64,000 nucleotides of DNA, from the NCBI RefSeq assembly GCF_003057875.1, contig NZ_PYXZ01000013.1:62427-126426 (forward strand), in the 5' to 3' direction. Origin of the DNA: Nocardioides currus (GTDB lineage Bacteria; Actinomycetota; Actinomycetes; Propionibacteriales; Nocardioidaceae). The stretch's first letter is position 1, and each line of letters starts with the position of its first letter. Positions 49,424 through 57,330 of this stretch are shown here, one piece after another. Below the pieces are notes generated by a model that had not been told where the DNA came from, searched no databases, and saw nothing but the letters and a program-made list of their open reading frames with translations. Made by a program: the position numbers and the translations under genes.

Positions 49424-49439
49424 TCGAACACCTGTTCGA
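49424..49439. promoter_or_regulatory. LexA (SOS) box of the imuA-imuB-dnaE2 operon
   Basis: TCGAAC-ACCT-GTTCGA is a perfect dyad that matches the mycobacterial/actinobacterial LexA consensus TCGAAC-N4-GTTCGA. It sits 10 bases upstream of the imuA ATG, so LexA would cover the start of transcription and the cassette should be induced by DNA damage. Confidence 0.9.
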
Positions 49440-49462
49440 ACGGGTCAAGCGGAGGTCGGAAA

Positions 49463-52117
49463 TCAGGTGCGGAGGAGCTGGGAGAGCGGTCGGCGCCGGA
49501 TGCGTCGCCACTCGAGGACGGCCACGGCGACAGCAGCGACGACCAGGATCGGCACCACCCCGATCGTCCACCACGACACCTCGACGTCGGTGGGTGACCC
49601 CGCGGTGAGGGAGCCGAGCATCGCGTAGGAGCACGCGACCCCCAGCAGCCAGCCGGCGAGCGCCGCGACGGCGACCGGAACGGCCAGCTCGCCCACCAGC
49701 ACGCGGCGCACCTCGCCCTGCGGCAGGCCCAGCGCGCGGAGCCGGCCGAGGGACCGCGCGCGCTCCGGCGCCTGGGCCGCGGCGGACAGCAGCAGGCCCA
49801 GGATGCCCAGCACGAGGAGGAGGACGGAGGACGCGACGGCCAGGTCGATCAGCGCCGAGGGGAGGGGGGCCGTACGCCGCGCCTCGAGCTCGTCGGAGAG
49901 CCGCACCACGGAGTCGACGCCGTCCACCCGCGAGGCGATCCGATCGAGCGCGGCGTCCGTGCCGGTGCCGACGACCCAGAGGGTGTCGGGCAGGGCGACG
50001 GCACCGGCGGCGGCGAAGGAGTCGGTGTCCACGACGAGCACCGGGGCCGCGGAGGCGTCCACGTCGGGTGCGGTGCCCACCACGTCGATCGGGACGCTCG
50101 TGTCCTCCCAGCGGAGGGAGGCCGTGTCCCGCAGGACGGAGTCGCCGCCCACCAGGAGGGCGGGCACCTCGTCGCCGTCCGCGGCGTCGAGCCGGCCGAG
50201 CTGGGGCGCGTCCGCGAGATTGCTCGCCGCCAGCAGCGCGGCGTAGTCGCCCGCGTCGACCACGACCAGTCGCACGGCCTGGGACGCGCCGCCGGATGAC
50301 AGGCGCGCGCCGTCCTCGACCCGTGCGGCCGCGGCGGCGTCCACGCCCGGCTCGTCCTCCGCGTCCTCGGCGAGCTGGGCCAGGTCCGCCTGGGGATCCG
50401 CGTCGATGCGTGCGTCGCCACCGACCGACGACAGCGCCGCGGACGTCTGGCCCGCGCGGTCGGACTCGGCCAGCGAGGCTCCCAGGGTGATGCCGGCGAC
50501 GGCCACCACCACGACGAGCACCGGGAGGGCCCGCGCGCCGGCCTCCCCGATCCGGGCCGCCACGAAGAAGCCGACACCACCCGGCGAGCGACGGGTGGCG
50601 CGCAGCGCCCAGCGCACGGGGACCGGCAGCACGCGGAGCAGGACGAGCGCCCCGGCGACCGCCCACCAGGTCGGCGCGCTCGCGGCCGTCACGTCACCGC
50701 CGGCCGCACCGTCGCCCGCGACACCCCGCTGCAGGAGGGCCGAGAAGGAGAGGGCGGCCACGAGCAGCACGGCGGTCTCGACGGCGAGTCGACGCAGGAG
50801 CCGGGTCCTGGTCGCCGTACGACGTGCGCTGCGGTTGGCAGGCACCCGGCGGGCGCCGGCCCAGACGTCCGCCCACGACGCCCCGAGGACCGGCGAGGCG
50901 AGGGCGGCGACGACCGCCACCGGGACGGCCCAGGCCCACCCGGCCGAACCGGTCACGAGCACGACCGCGCCCAGCCCGACCACCGCTCCGAGGACGGCCA
51001 CCGTGAGCCCCTCGACCAGCAGCTCCAGCCCGATGCTCGCGAGCGAGGCGCCGCGCTGCCGGGCCATGGTCAGCGGATCGCGACGCCGCAGGACCAGCAG
51101 CTGCGCCGCGAGGACGAGCACGAGGAGCGTCGCGGCGAGCAGGCCGATCAGGAGCACGTCGGCCCGGCCCCGTGCGGAGGCGATGTCGGCCCGGGCCCGT
51201 TCCAACGTCGAGCCGAGCAGGCTGTCCCAGGCGACGTCTCCCCGCGACAGTGACGCCGAGGCCTGCAGCGAGACGATCTCCCGCTCGAGGGACCGCGCTG
51301 CCAGCCACCGCACACGGGACGGGTCGGGCCTGAAGGAGACACGACGGGTGAGGTCGTCCGCGGGAAGGACGAGGCGCAGGTCCGCGAGCGACCCGGCGGA
51401 GACGAGGGCCGCGGCGGAGGTGTAGGGAAGGCCGTCGGCCGTGCCCTGGACGGGGTGGAGCAGCCGGGCCGACACGTCCCACGCCTCGGCGTCCGGGTCC
51501 CCGGGCGTGAACACGCCGCTGACACGCAGCTTCGCCGAGCGGCCCTGCTCGTCCTGGACGGTTCGTCGGTCGCCCGCCTCCAGCTCCAGGGCGTCGGCGA
51601 CGGTCTGGGAGAGCGCCACCTCCACCAGTCCCAACGCCCTGCGGGGCACGGCGCGCGGTGGGCCGCCCTCGTCGTACGTCACGGCGGGCGCCTCACCCGC
51701 CGTGTCGACGAACGCGAGCTGGAGGAGCTTCGTGGGCCCGACCTGACGCACCTGCAGCGTCGGCGTGGTGACCCACGCGACGCCCGGCCGCAGCACGGCG
51801 TCGAGCCCTGCTGGGAGCGCCTGTCGCGCATAGTCGGCGTCCTGACGCACCTGCACGGCGGTCGACGGGTCCCTCGTCTTGCCCCGAGGGTCGTCGTACC
51901 ACGCCGGCAGGGTCGCCACCACCGCCCCGCTCGCGCCCGCGTCGTGCACCGCCGCCGCGATCGCGCGGTCGGCGGCCCGCTCGGTCACGGGGTCCACGGC
52001 CGCCGCGAGACCCACGGTGAGCGCCACGACCAGCCCCGTGAGCAGCAGGAGGGGCCAGTCCGCCCGCCACCGCCCGCCCACCGTCGCCGCGTGCGCCCGG
52101 GGGAATCGCCTCCTCAT
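49463..52117 (-). CDS. FtsX/MacB-type ABC transporter permease (884 aa)
   Basis: The protein has an N-terminal helix (WPLLLLTGLVVALTVGLAAA), a long outer domain (about 60-330) and several FtsX-domain helices (ADVLLIGLLAATLLVLVLAA, VAVLGAVVGLGAVVLVTG). A second outer domain and a last helix group end in IRRRPLSQLLRT. Duplicated FtsX regions are typical of large permeases that move lipids, lipoproteins or antimicrobial peptides. It is the last gene of the four-gene set; the start overlaps the previous stop (ATGA). Confidence 0.82.
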   Translation of the reverse strand: MRRRFPRAHAATVGGRWRADWPLLLLTGLVVALTVGLAAAVDPVTERAADRAIAAAVHDAGASGAVVATLPAWYDDPRGKTRDPSTAVQVRQDADYARQALPAGLDAVLRPGVAWVTTPTLQVRQVGPTKLLQLAFVDTAGEAPAVTYDEGGPPRAVPRRALGLVEVALSQTVADALELEAGDRRTVQDEQGRSAKLRVSGVFTPGDPDAEAWDVSARLLHPVQGTADGLPYTSAAALVSAGSLADLRLVLPADDLTRRVSFRPDPSRVRWLAARSLEREIVSLQASASLSRGDVAWDSLLGSTLERARADIASARGRADVLLIGLLAATLLVLVLAAQLLVLRRRDPLTMARQRGASLASIGLELLVEGLTVAVLGAVVGLGAVVLVTGSAGWAWAVPVAVVAALASPVLGASWADVWAGARRVPANRSARRTATRTRLLRRLAVETAVLLVAALSFSALLQRGVAGDGAAGGDVTAASAPTWWAVAGALVLLRVLPVPVRWALRATRRSPGGVGFFVAARIGEAGARALPVLVVVVAVAGITLGASLAESDRAGQTSAALSSVGGDARIDADPQADLAQLAEDAEDEPGVDAAAAARVEDGARLSSGGASQAVRLVVVDAGDYAALLAASNLADAPQLGRLDAADGDEVPALLVGGDSVLRDTASLRWEDTSVPIDVVGTAPDVDASAAPVLVVDTDSFAAAGAVALPDTLWVVGTGTDAALDRIASRVDGVDSVVRLSDELEARRTAPLPSALIDLAVASSVLLLVLGILGLLLSAAAQAPERARSLGRLRALGLPQGEVRRVLVGELAVPVAVAALAGWLLGVACSYAMLGSLTAGSPTDVEVSWWTIGVVPILVVAAVAVAVLEWRRIRRRPLSQLLRT

Positions 52118-55100
52118 CGCGCACCCCGCAGCCGGGAGGGGTCGGAGGCGCGCACGTGCAGCACGGTGAGCGCCGTGGTCACCACGACCGTGCCCCCGAG
52201 CAGCCCGCTCAGGAGCAGCAGCTCGCTCGTCCACGGCCAGGCGACGACGGCCGACGGGACGGGCGCCGCACCCAGGTCGGAGCGCACCAGGTCGGGCCCG
52301 AGGAGGACCGTGGCGACGACCCCGACCAGGGCGCCCACCACGATGGTCGGCACGAAGAACGCGAGGTGCTCCGCGAGCAGGAGGCGCCGCGAGGACCGGC
52401 GGGACAGACCGAGTGCGCGCAGTCGCACCACCTCGGCGGAGCGCCGCTGCCGTTCGGCGCCGAGCACGAGCCCGACGCCCGCGAGGAGGAGGGCCGCCGC
52501 GAGCGCGACCAGGGTGAGGAGCGTGGTCGGGACGGCGACTCGCAGCGGTCCCTGCGTGAGCTGCTGCGCGACGTCCTGCCGCAGCGTGACCTCGCCGAGG
52601 CCGAGGTCCCGCAGCGCGTCCACCGTCGCCGGCGAGGGGTCGGCCACCCACCACGAGTCCACGACCGGGTCCAGCCGCCCGGCGTCGATGAGGGCTCGCG
52701 ACACTGCGTCGACGTCGGCGAGCACCGCGACCTGTGCCGGCGCGGACGGGACGGCGGGCACCACGCCGCGCACCTCGAGGGTGAGCGTCGTGCCGTCGAC
52801 GACGGCGGAGAGGCGGTCGCCGACCCGGGCACCGACGGTGTCCACCAGCGCCTGCGAGGCGACGACGGGGATGCTCGTCGTGGCCGGGAACGCCGTGGCG
52901 AGGAGGTCCGCCCCGGAGTAGGAGAAGTACTCCAGGTCGAGGCCGAAGGTCGCGGTCAGCTCGGTCGCGTCGCCATCCTCGGTGGACCGGACGTCCATCG
53001 TCGCCCCGGCGACCGGGCTGTCGTCCTGCAACGGCAGCAACCGCCACGGCGGGGGTACGGCGCCCTCCCGACCCGTCGCCGGGACGTCGACGACGACGGC
53101 CACCTCGGTGCGGTCCCTGGTCGGCTCCTCGCCCGCGTAGCCGTCGAGCTCGAGGCGGAGACCGACGAGGCGCAGCCCGGGGTCGAGCGGCGCGAGCCAC
53201 CGCACCGGATGGGCGGCGCCGTCGAGCGGCAGCACACCCGCGGAGACGGTGCTGCGGAACCCGGAGCCGTCCTCGACGACCGCGGTCGGCACCGCCGTGA
53301 GGGCCGTGCCGGGAGCGCTCTCTCCGCGCAGCGTGACGGGCTCGCCGCCGCCGGGCAGCGGCACGCCCGCGACCGCCGTGTCGGGTGCCAACCCGCCCCC
53401 GGCCTCGGCCCAGCTCCGGTCCTCGCCGGTCCGACCGCGCAGCAGAGCACCCGACTCACGGGTGTCGACGGCCAGCAGCACGGGGCGCGACGCGTCGGTC
53501 CCGACGAAGCGACCGAGGGCCAGCGGCCGGTGCACGACCGGGGAGACGGTCGACTCCGCGTCGGTGGCCTCCTCGACCCGGGCGGCCTCCGCCGTCCCGG
53601 CCGGCGCGGCGAGCGCGAGGGCGAGGTCGGTCCCGACGCGCAGGTCCGCCTGGTCCACCTGGGACCGCTCCCAGGTCGAGCGCAGGGCGACCCCGAAGAC
53701 GGCCGCCGCCACGGCCGCGCCGACCAGCACCATCGCCGTACCCGCATGCGGTCGGCGGGCAGCCTGCTGCGTCGCGAGGGGCCAGACGAACGAGCGAGAC
53801 CTGGTGCCGACGCCGGCGGCCCGGACGAGGACAAACGGCACGAGGCGCACGCCCAGCACGGTCAGGGCCGCGATGGCGAGCACGGGCGCCACGGTCAGGG
53901 TGACGTCGTTCGAGCCGGCTGCCGTGGGGGACTGGGAGCGCAGCTGCCACCACGCGAGTGCGGCGGCCGCCAGCAGCAGGGGACCGGCACCGAGCCGCGC
54001 CAGCACGCTGCGTCGGGTCGCGGGGCCCGGGTCGGTGACCCCGCCCAACGTGGTCGCGACAAGCGTCGTGGTGAGGAGGACGGCGGCCGCGAGCACCGCC
54101 GCCACCAGCGGCCACGTGAAGGCAGGTCCGCGGGCGAGGCCGGCGGCGGCGAGGTCCGGGAGGTGCGTCAGGCGCGCGTGCATCACCGCGGCCGCAGGGA
54201 CGGCGAGCACCGTCGCCACGAGGGAGAGGAGGAGCGCCTCGCCACCTGCCGCCGCGATCCGCTGGCGCCGGCTCAGGCCCATCGCCACCAGGAGGTCACG
54301 CTCGGCCTCACGCACCGAGGCCACGAGCCACCCCGCCAGCAGCGCGGCGGCCAGGGCGAGCGCCACCCCGAGCAGCAGCACCACCAGCACGGTGGCCCGG
54401 GTGCTGTCCTGCTGCGCGTGCAGCCGGGCCAGGGTCACCGACAGGTCTGAGGCGACCCGAGTGAGCCGCGCCCGGTCGCCCGCGCCGGCCGCGAGGACGC
54501 CCGACGCGTCGTCCAGGCCGTCGACCACGCCCCTCAGCGCGGAGTCGGTGGCCCGGGCCGGGCTCGGGTGGCCGGTCACGCGCAGGCCGCCCACGGACGA
54601 CCCCGTCGCGAGGAACGACGTCTCCGTGACCACGAACGGGCCGTAGGTCGGCGCCGCCTCGAGACCGTTGCTGTACGTGGCCGAGAAGCCGGCGCCGGAG
54701 AGCGGGTCGCCCTCCCAGTCGGCCTGCGAGCGCGGGCGGAAGGTGCCGACGACCTCCACCGTGACGGGGTCGTCGAGCCCGCCGAGGCCGATCTCCCGGC
54801 CGAGCACCAGCTCGTCGCCGAGGGCGAGGTCGAGCAGCCGGGCGGTCGTGGCCGGCACCACGGCTTCGTACGGCGCGGCCGACTCGCCCGGCCACCGGCC
54901 CGAGACGAGGACGGCTCGTGACTCCAGGTCGTCGGTCGTCGTCAGGTAGGCCTGTCGCTCACCGTCCTCGAGCAGCCGCAACCGGGACACGGCCGTCGTC
55001 TCCAGGCGCGGGTCTGTCGCCGCGAGGACGTCGCCCACCACGCGATCCGCCTCGTCGCGGACGTCCGCGACGTCGTCGCCGGCCAGCTCGACGACGTACG

Positions 55101-55281
55101 CCGTCACGCTCAGGTCCGAGGGCTGGGACCGTTCGACGGCGACGTGGAAGGCCCGGTCGGCCGTGGTGGTGAGCACGAGCGAGCAGACGCCGACGAGGGT
55201 GGCGGCCGTGGCCACCAGCAGGACGACGGAGGCGAGCAGCCGTCGCTGCACCGACGCTCGCCGCAGCACCAGGCCCAGCAC
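52114..55281 (-). CDS. FtsX/MacB-type ABC transporter permease (1055 aa)
   Basis: The 1055-residue protein is a larger permease of the same kind: N-terminal helix LLASVVLLVATAATLVGVCS, an outer domain rich in Asp/Glu and Gly, FtsX helices VLVVLLLGVALALAAALLAG and ALLLSLVATVLAVPAAA, a second outer domain, and FtsX helices near the C-terminus. Its GTG start at 55281 follows GAGGCGGACC, eight bases after the ATPase stop. The pair of unequal permeases suggests a heteromeric complex with the two ATPases upstream. Confidence 0.82.
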   Translation of the reverse strand: MLGLVLRRASVQRRLLASVVLLVATAATLVGVCSLVLTTTADRAFHVAVERSQPSDLSVTAYVVELAGDDVADVRDEADRVVGDVLAATDPRLETTAVSRLRLLEDGERQAYLTTTDDLESRAVLVSGRWPGESAAPYEAVVPATTARLLDLALGDELVLGREIGLGGLDDPVTVEVVGTFRPRSQADWEGDPLSGAGFSATYSNGLEAAPTYGPFVVTETSFLATGSSVGGLRVTGHPSPARATDSALRGVVDGLDDASGVLAAGAGDRARLTRVASDLSVTLARLHAQQDSTRATVLVVLLLGVALALAAALLAGWLVASVREAERDLLVAMGLSRRQRIAAAGGEALLLSLVATVLAVPAAAVMHARLTHLPDLAAAGLARGPAFTWPLVAAVLAAAVLLTTTLVATTLGGVTDPGPATRRSVLARLGAGPLLLAAAALAWWQLRSQSPTAAGSNDVTLTVAPVLAIAALTVLGVRLVPFVLVRAAGVGTRSRSFVWPLATQQAARRPHAGTAMVLVGAAVAAAVFGVALRSTWERSQVDQADLRVGTDLALALAAPAGTAEAARVEEATDAESTVSPVVHRPLALGRFVGTDASRPVLLAVDTRESGALLRGRTGEDRSWAEAGGGLAPDTAVAGVPLPGGGEPVTLRGESAPGTALTAVPTAVVEDGSGFRSTVSAGVLPLDGAAHPVRWLAPLDPGLRLVGLRLELDGYAGEEPTRDRTEVAVVVDVPATGREGAVPPPWRLLPLQDDSPVAGATMDVRSTEDGDATELTATFGLDLEYFSYSGADLLATAFPATTSIPVVASQALVDTVGARVGDRLSAVVDGTTLTLEVRGVVPAVPSAPAQVAVLADVDAVSRALIDAGRLDPVVDSWWVADPSPATVDALRDLGLGEVTLRQDVAQQLTQGPLRVAVPTTLLTLVALAAALLLAGVGLVLGAERQRRSAEVVRLRALGLSRRSSRRLLLAEHLAFFVPTIVVGALVGVVATVLLGPDLVRSDLGAAPVPSAVVAWPWTSELLLLSGLLGGTVVVTTALTVLHVRASDPSRLRGAR

Positions 55282-55289
55282 GGTCCGCC

Positions 55290-55988
55290 TCAGCCGCCGA
55301 CCCGGCCGTCCGAGATCGCGAGGACCCGGTCGGCGAGGGCCATCAGCACCGCGTCGTGCGTCGCCACGACGGCGGTCACGCCCTCGGACTCCACGACCGC
55401 GCGCAGCAACGACATCACGGCCAGCCCGGTCTCCGTGTCGAGCTGGCCGGTGGGCTCGTCGGCCAGCAGGAGGCGCGGCGACCCGGCGAGCGCGCGGGCG
55501 ATCGCGACCCGTTGCTGCTGGCCACCCGACAGCTCGCCCGGCCGCTGGCCCGCGTGGTCGCGCAGGCCCACGAGGTCGAGTAGCAGCTCGACGCGCTTCT
55601 CCCGGTCGGCGACGGGCGTGCGCCGCAGCCGCAGCGGCACGCCGACGTTCTCGGCCGCGGTGAGCGCCGGGATGAGCCCGAACGTCTGGAAGACGTAGGA
55701 CACCGAGTCGCGCCGCAGCGCGCTGAGCCCGTCCTCGTCGAGGGTGGTGACCTCCGAACCGTCGATCCGCACCGAGCCGGAGTCGGGGCGGTCGAGGCCG
55801 CCGAGCAGGTTGAGGAGGGTGGTCTTCCCCGACCCCGAGCGACCCACCACGGCCACCATCTCGCCGGGTGCGACGTCGAAGGAGACGTCGCGCAGCGCTG
55901 GCACGGCGGTGGCGTCGGTGCCGTAGGTGCGGGTGAGCCCGCGCACCTGCACCATCGGTCCTGCCAACGGCTCGGCGGGGTCGCTCAC
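55290..55988 (-). CDS. ABC transporter ATP-binding protein (MacB/LolD type)
   Basis: The 232-residue protein has Walker A GRSGSGKTT (49-57), Q-loop in YVFQTFGLIPALT, signature ELSGGQQQRVAIARAL, Walker B LLLADEPTG and the His switch VVATHD. These features match LolD/MacB-class ATPases that drive FtsX-type permeases. It uses a GTG start that overlaps the preceding ATPase stop (GTGA). Confidence 0.92.
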   Translation of the reverse strand: MSDPAEPLAGPMVQVRGLTRTYGTDATAVPALRDVSFDVAPGEMVAVVGRSGSGKTTLLNLLGGLDRPDSGSVRIDGSEVTTLDEDGLSALRRDSVSYVFQTFGLIPALTAAENVGVPLRLRRTPVADREKRVELLLDLVGLRDHAGQRPGELSGGQQQRVAIARALAGSPRLLLADEPTGQLDTETGLAVMSLLRAVVESEGVTAVVATHDAVLMALADRVLAISDGRVGG

Positions 55989-56896
55989 GCCCCCTCGCCG
56001 CGGTCCGAGCGGATCTCGACGTGGTCGGCGGCGAGCGCCAGCCGGACCCGCCGGGTGAGGTCCAGCGCCTCGCGGTAGTCCCGGGGAAGCTGCACCCGAC
56101 CCGCACGGTCCATCACGGCGTACTCCTCGGCCGTGGCCGGCGCATCGTCGGTCTCCTCGCTGCGCAGCACCTCGCTGCTGGTGCGACCGTCACGGATCGC
56201 GACGGTCCGGGCGACCTGCCCGCTCACCGCCGCGTCGTGGGTGACCACGACGACGGTCGTCCCCAGCTCGCGGTTGACGGTGCGCAGCGCGGCGAACACC
56301 TCGGCGGCCGTCTCGCTGTCCAGCTCGCCGGTCGGCTCGTCGGCCAGCAGCAGCTGCGGTCGGTTGGCGAGCGCGACCGCGATGGAGACGCGCTGCTGCT
56401 CACCGCCCGACATCTCGACGGGACGCCGGTCGGCGCAGTGCGCCACCCCGAGCAGCTCGAGCAGCTCCGCAGCACGCGATCGGCGTACGCCGCGGCGCTC
56501 GCCCGCGATCGTCATCGGCAGGTCCACGACCTGGCCGGCCGTGAGGTAGGGCACCAGGTTGAGCGCCGCCTGCTGGCGGACGAACCCGACGACGTGGCGC
56601 CGGTAGTGCACCTGCTCGGAGCGGGACAGCTCGGTGAGGTCGTGACCCGCGACCCGGGCGCGTCCGGCGGTCGGGGCGTCGGCGCCGGCCAGCACGTTGA
56701 GGAGCGTGGACTTGCCCGACCCGGACGCGCCGACCAGGGCGATCAGCTCGCCCTCGTGCACGAGCAGGTCGAGCCCCTGCAGGGCCTGCACCTCGACCGT
56801 CTCGGTCTGGTAGATCCGCACCACGTTGTCGCACACGACCAAGGCGTCGTGCCCGAACTCGAGTCCGTGGTGGGGAGCGGCGGGAAGGGTCAGCAC
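55985..56896 (-). CDS. ABC transporter ATP-binding protein with an AbrB-like C-terminal tail
   Basis: The 303-residue protein has a complete MacB-type ATPase at about 20-240: Walker A VGASGSGKS (55-63), MSGGEQQR (162-169), Walker B LLLADEPTG, and VVVVTHDAA. The last 45 residues (259-303), with EYAVMDRAGRVQLPRDYREA, closely follow the SpoVT/AbrB DNA-binding swapped-hairpin fold (x-x-D-x-x-G-R-V-x-(I/L)-P-x-x-x-R). Such a tail on an ABC ATPase is unusual and could let the transporter bind DNA or another partner. It starts with GTG at 56896. Confidence 0.85.
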   Translation of the reverse strand: MLTLPAAPHHGLEFGHDALVVCDNVVRIYQTETVEVQALQGLDLLVHEGELIALVGASGSGKSTLLNVLAGADAPTAGRARVAGHDLTELSRSEQVHYRRHVVGFVRQQAALNLVPYLTAGQVVDLPMTIAGERRGVRRSRAAELLELLGVAHCADRRPVEMSGGEQQRVSIAVALANRPQLLLADEPTGELDSETAAEVFAALRTVNRELGTTVVVVTHDAAVSGQVARTVAIRDGRTSSEVLRSEETDDAPATAEEYAVMDRAGRVQLPRDYREALDLTRRVRLALAADHVEIRSDRGEGA

Positions 56897-57023
56897 CGGT
56901 CCACCACCACTTGTCCTCCCTCGGCACGCGCTGCGCGATGCTAACAGCCGGTGGCGGGCACGACCGGCCTCGACGGCCCGGATGGCTGGTGACGAACCGC
57001 CGGGGAGGTGTCATGGTGGACGC

Positions 57024-57248
57024 ATGGCCGACGAGGACATCATCAGCAGGATCAACGCGCTCGTGGACGAGGAGCACCGACTGCGGTCCGGGTCGGGCAC
57101 CGACCGCGAGCGGCTCGAGGCGCTCGAGATCCAGCTCGACCAGTGCTGGGACCTGCTTCGCCAGCGGCGCGCCAAGCGCGAGTTCGGCGCACCCGAGTCC
57201 GAGGCGCACGTGCATCCGGCGGAGACCGTGGAGAAGTACCTCTCCTGA
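57024..57248 (+). CDS. DUF2630-family protein
   Basis: The 74-residue, highly charged helical protein (DEDIISRINALVDEEHRLRS, LEALEIQLDQCWDLLRQRRA, REFGAPESEAHVHPAETVEK) is a typical DUF2630 member, common in Actinobacteria and without known function. The central helices form a coiled-coil hairpin. CATGGT and six bases before the ATG could be a leaderless -10. Confidence 0.8.
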   Translation: MADEDIISRINALVDEEHRLRSGSGTDRERLEALEIQLDQCWDLLRQRRAKREFGAPESEAHVHPAETVEKYLS

Positions 57249-57314
57249 GGCATCCGCTCCGACCGGGTCTGCTCGCCCGCGGAGGGCGGCGCGGCGGTCG
57301 CCGCCGCTCGGAAG

Positions 57315-57330
57315 CAGGCTCATGAGCCTG
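57315..57330. terminator. Perfect palindrome over the UvrA-paralogue stop
   Basis: CAGGCTCATGAGCCTG is a perfect 16-base palindrome that contains the stop at 57320-57322 of the minus-strand gene. It lies between convergent genes and may act as a terminator or transcript-end hairpin. Confidence 0.4.

Noticed and set aside
49414..49431. GTG start for imuA
   Set aside because: It lies inside the LexA box; the ATG at 49413 gives normal spacing and family length.
52118..53200. N-terminal extension of the 884-aa permease
   Set aside because: The added sequence is antisense-like Arg/Ala/Gly-rich and lies over the other permease; the ATGA overlap fixes the start at 52117.
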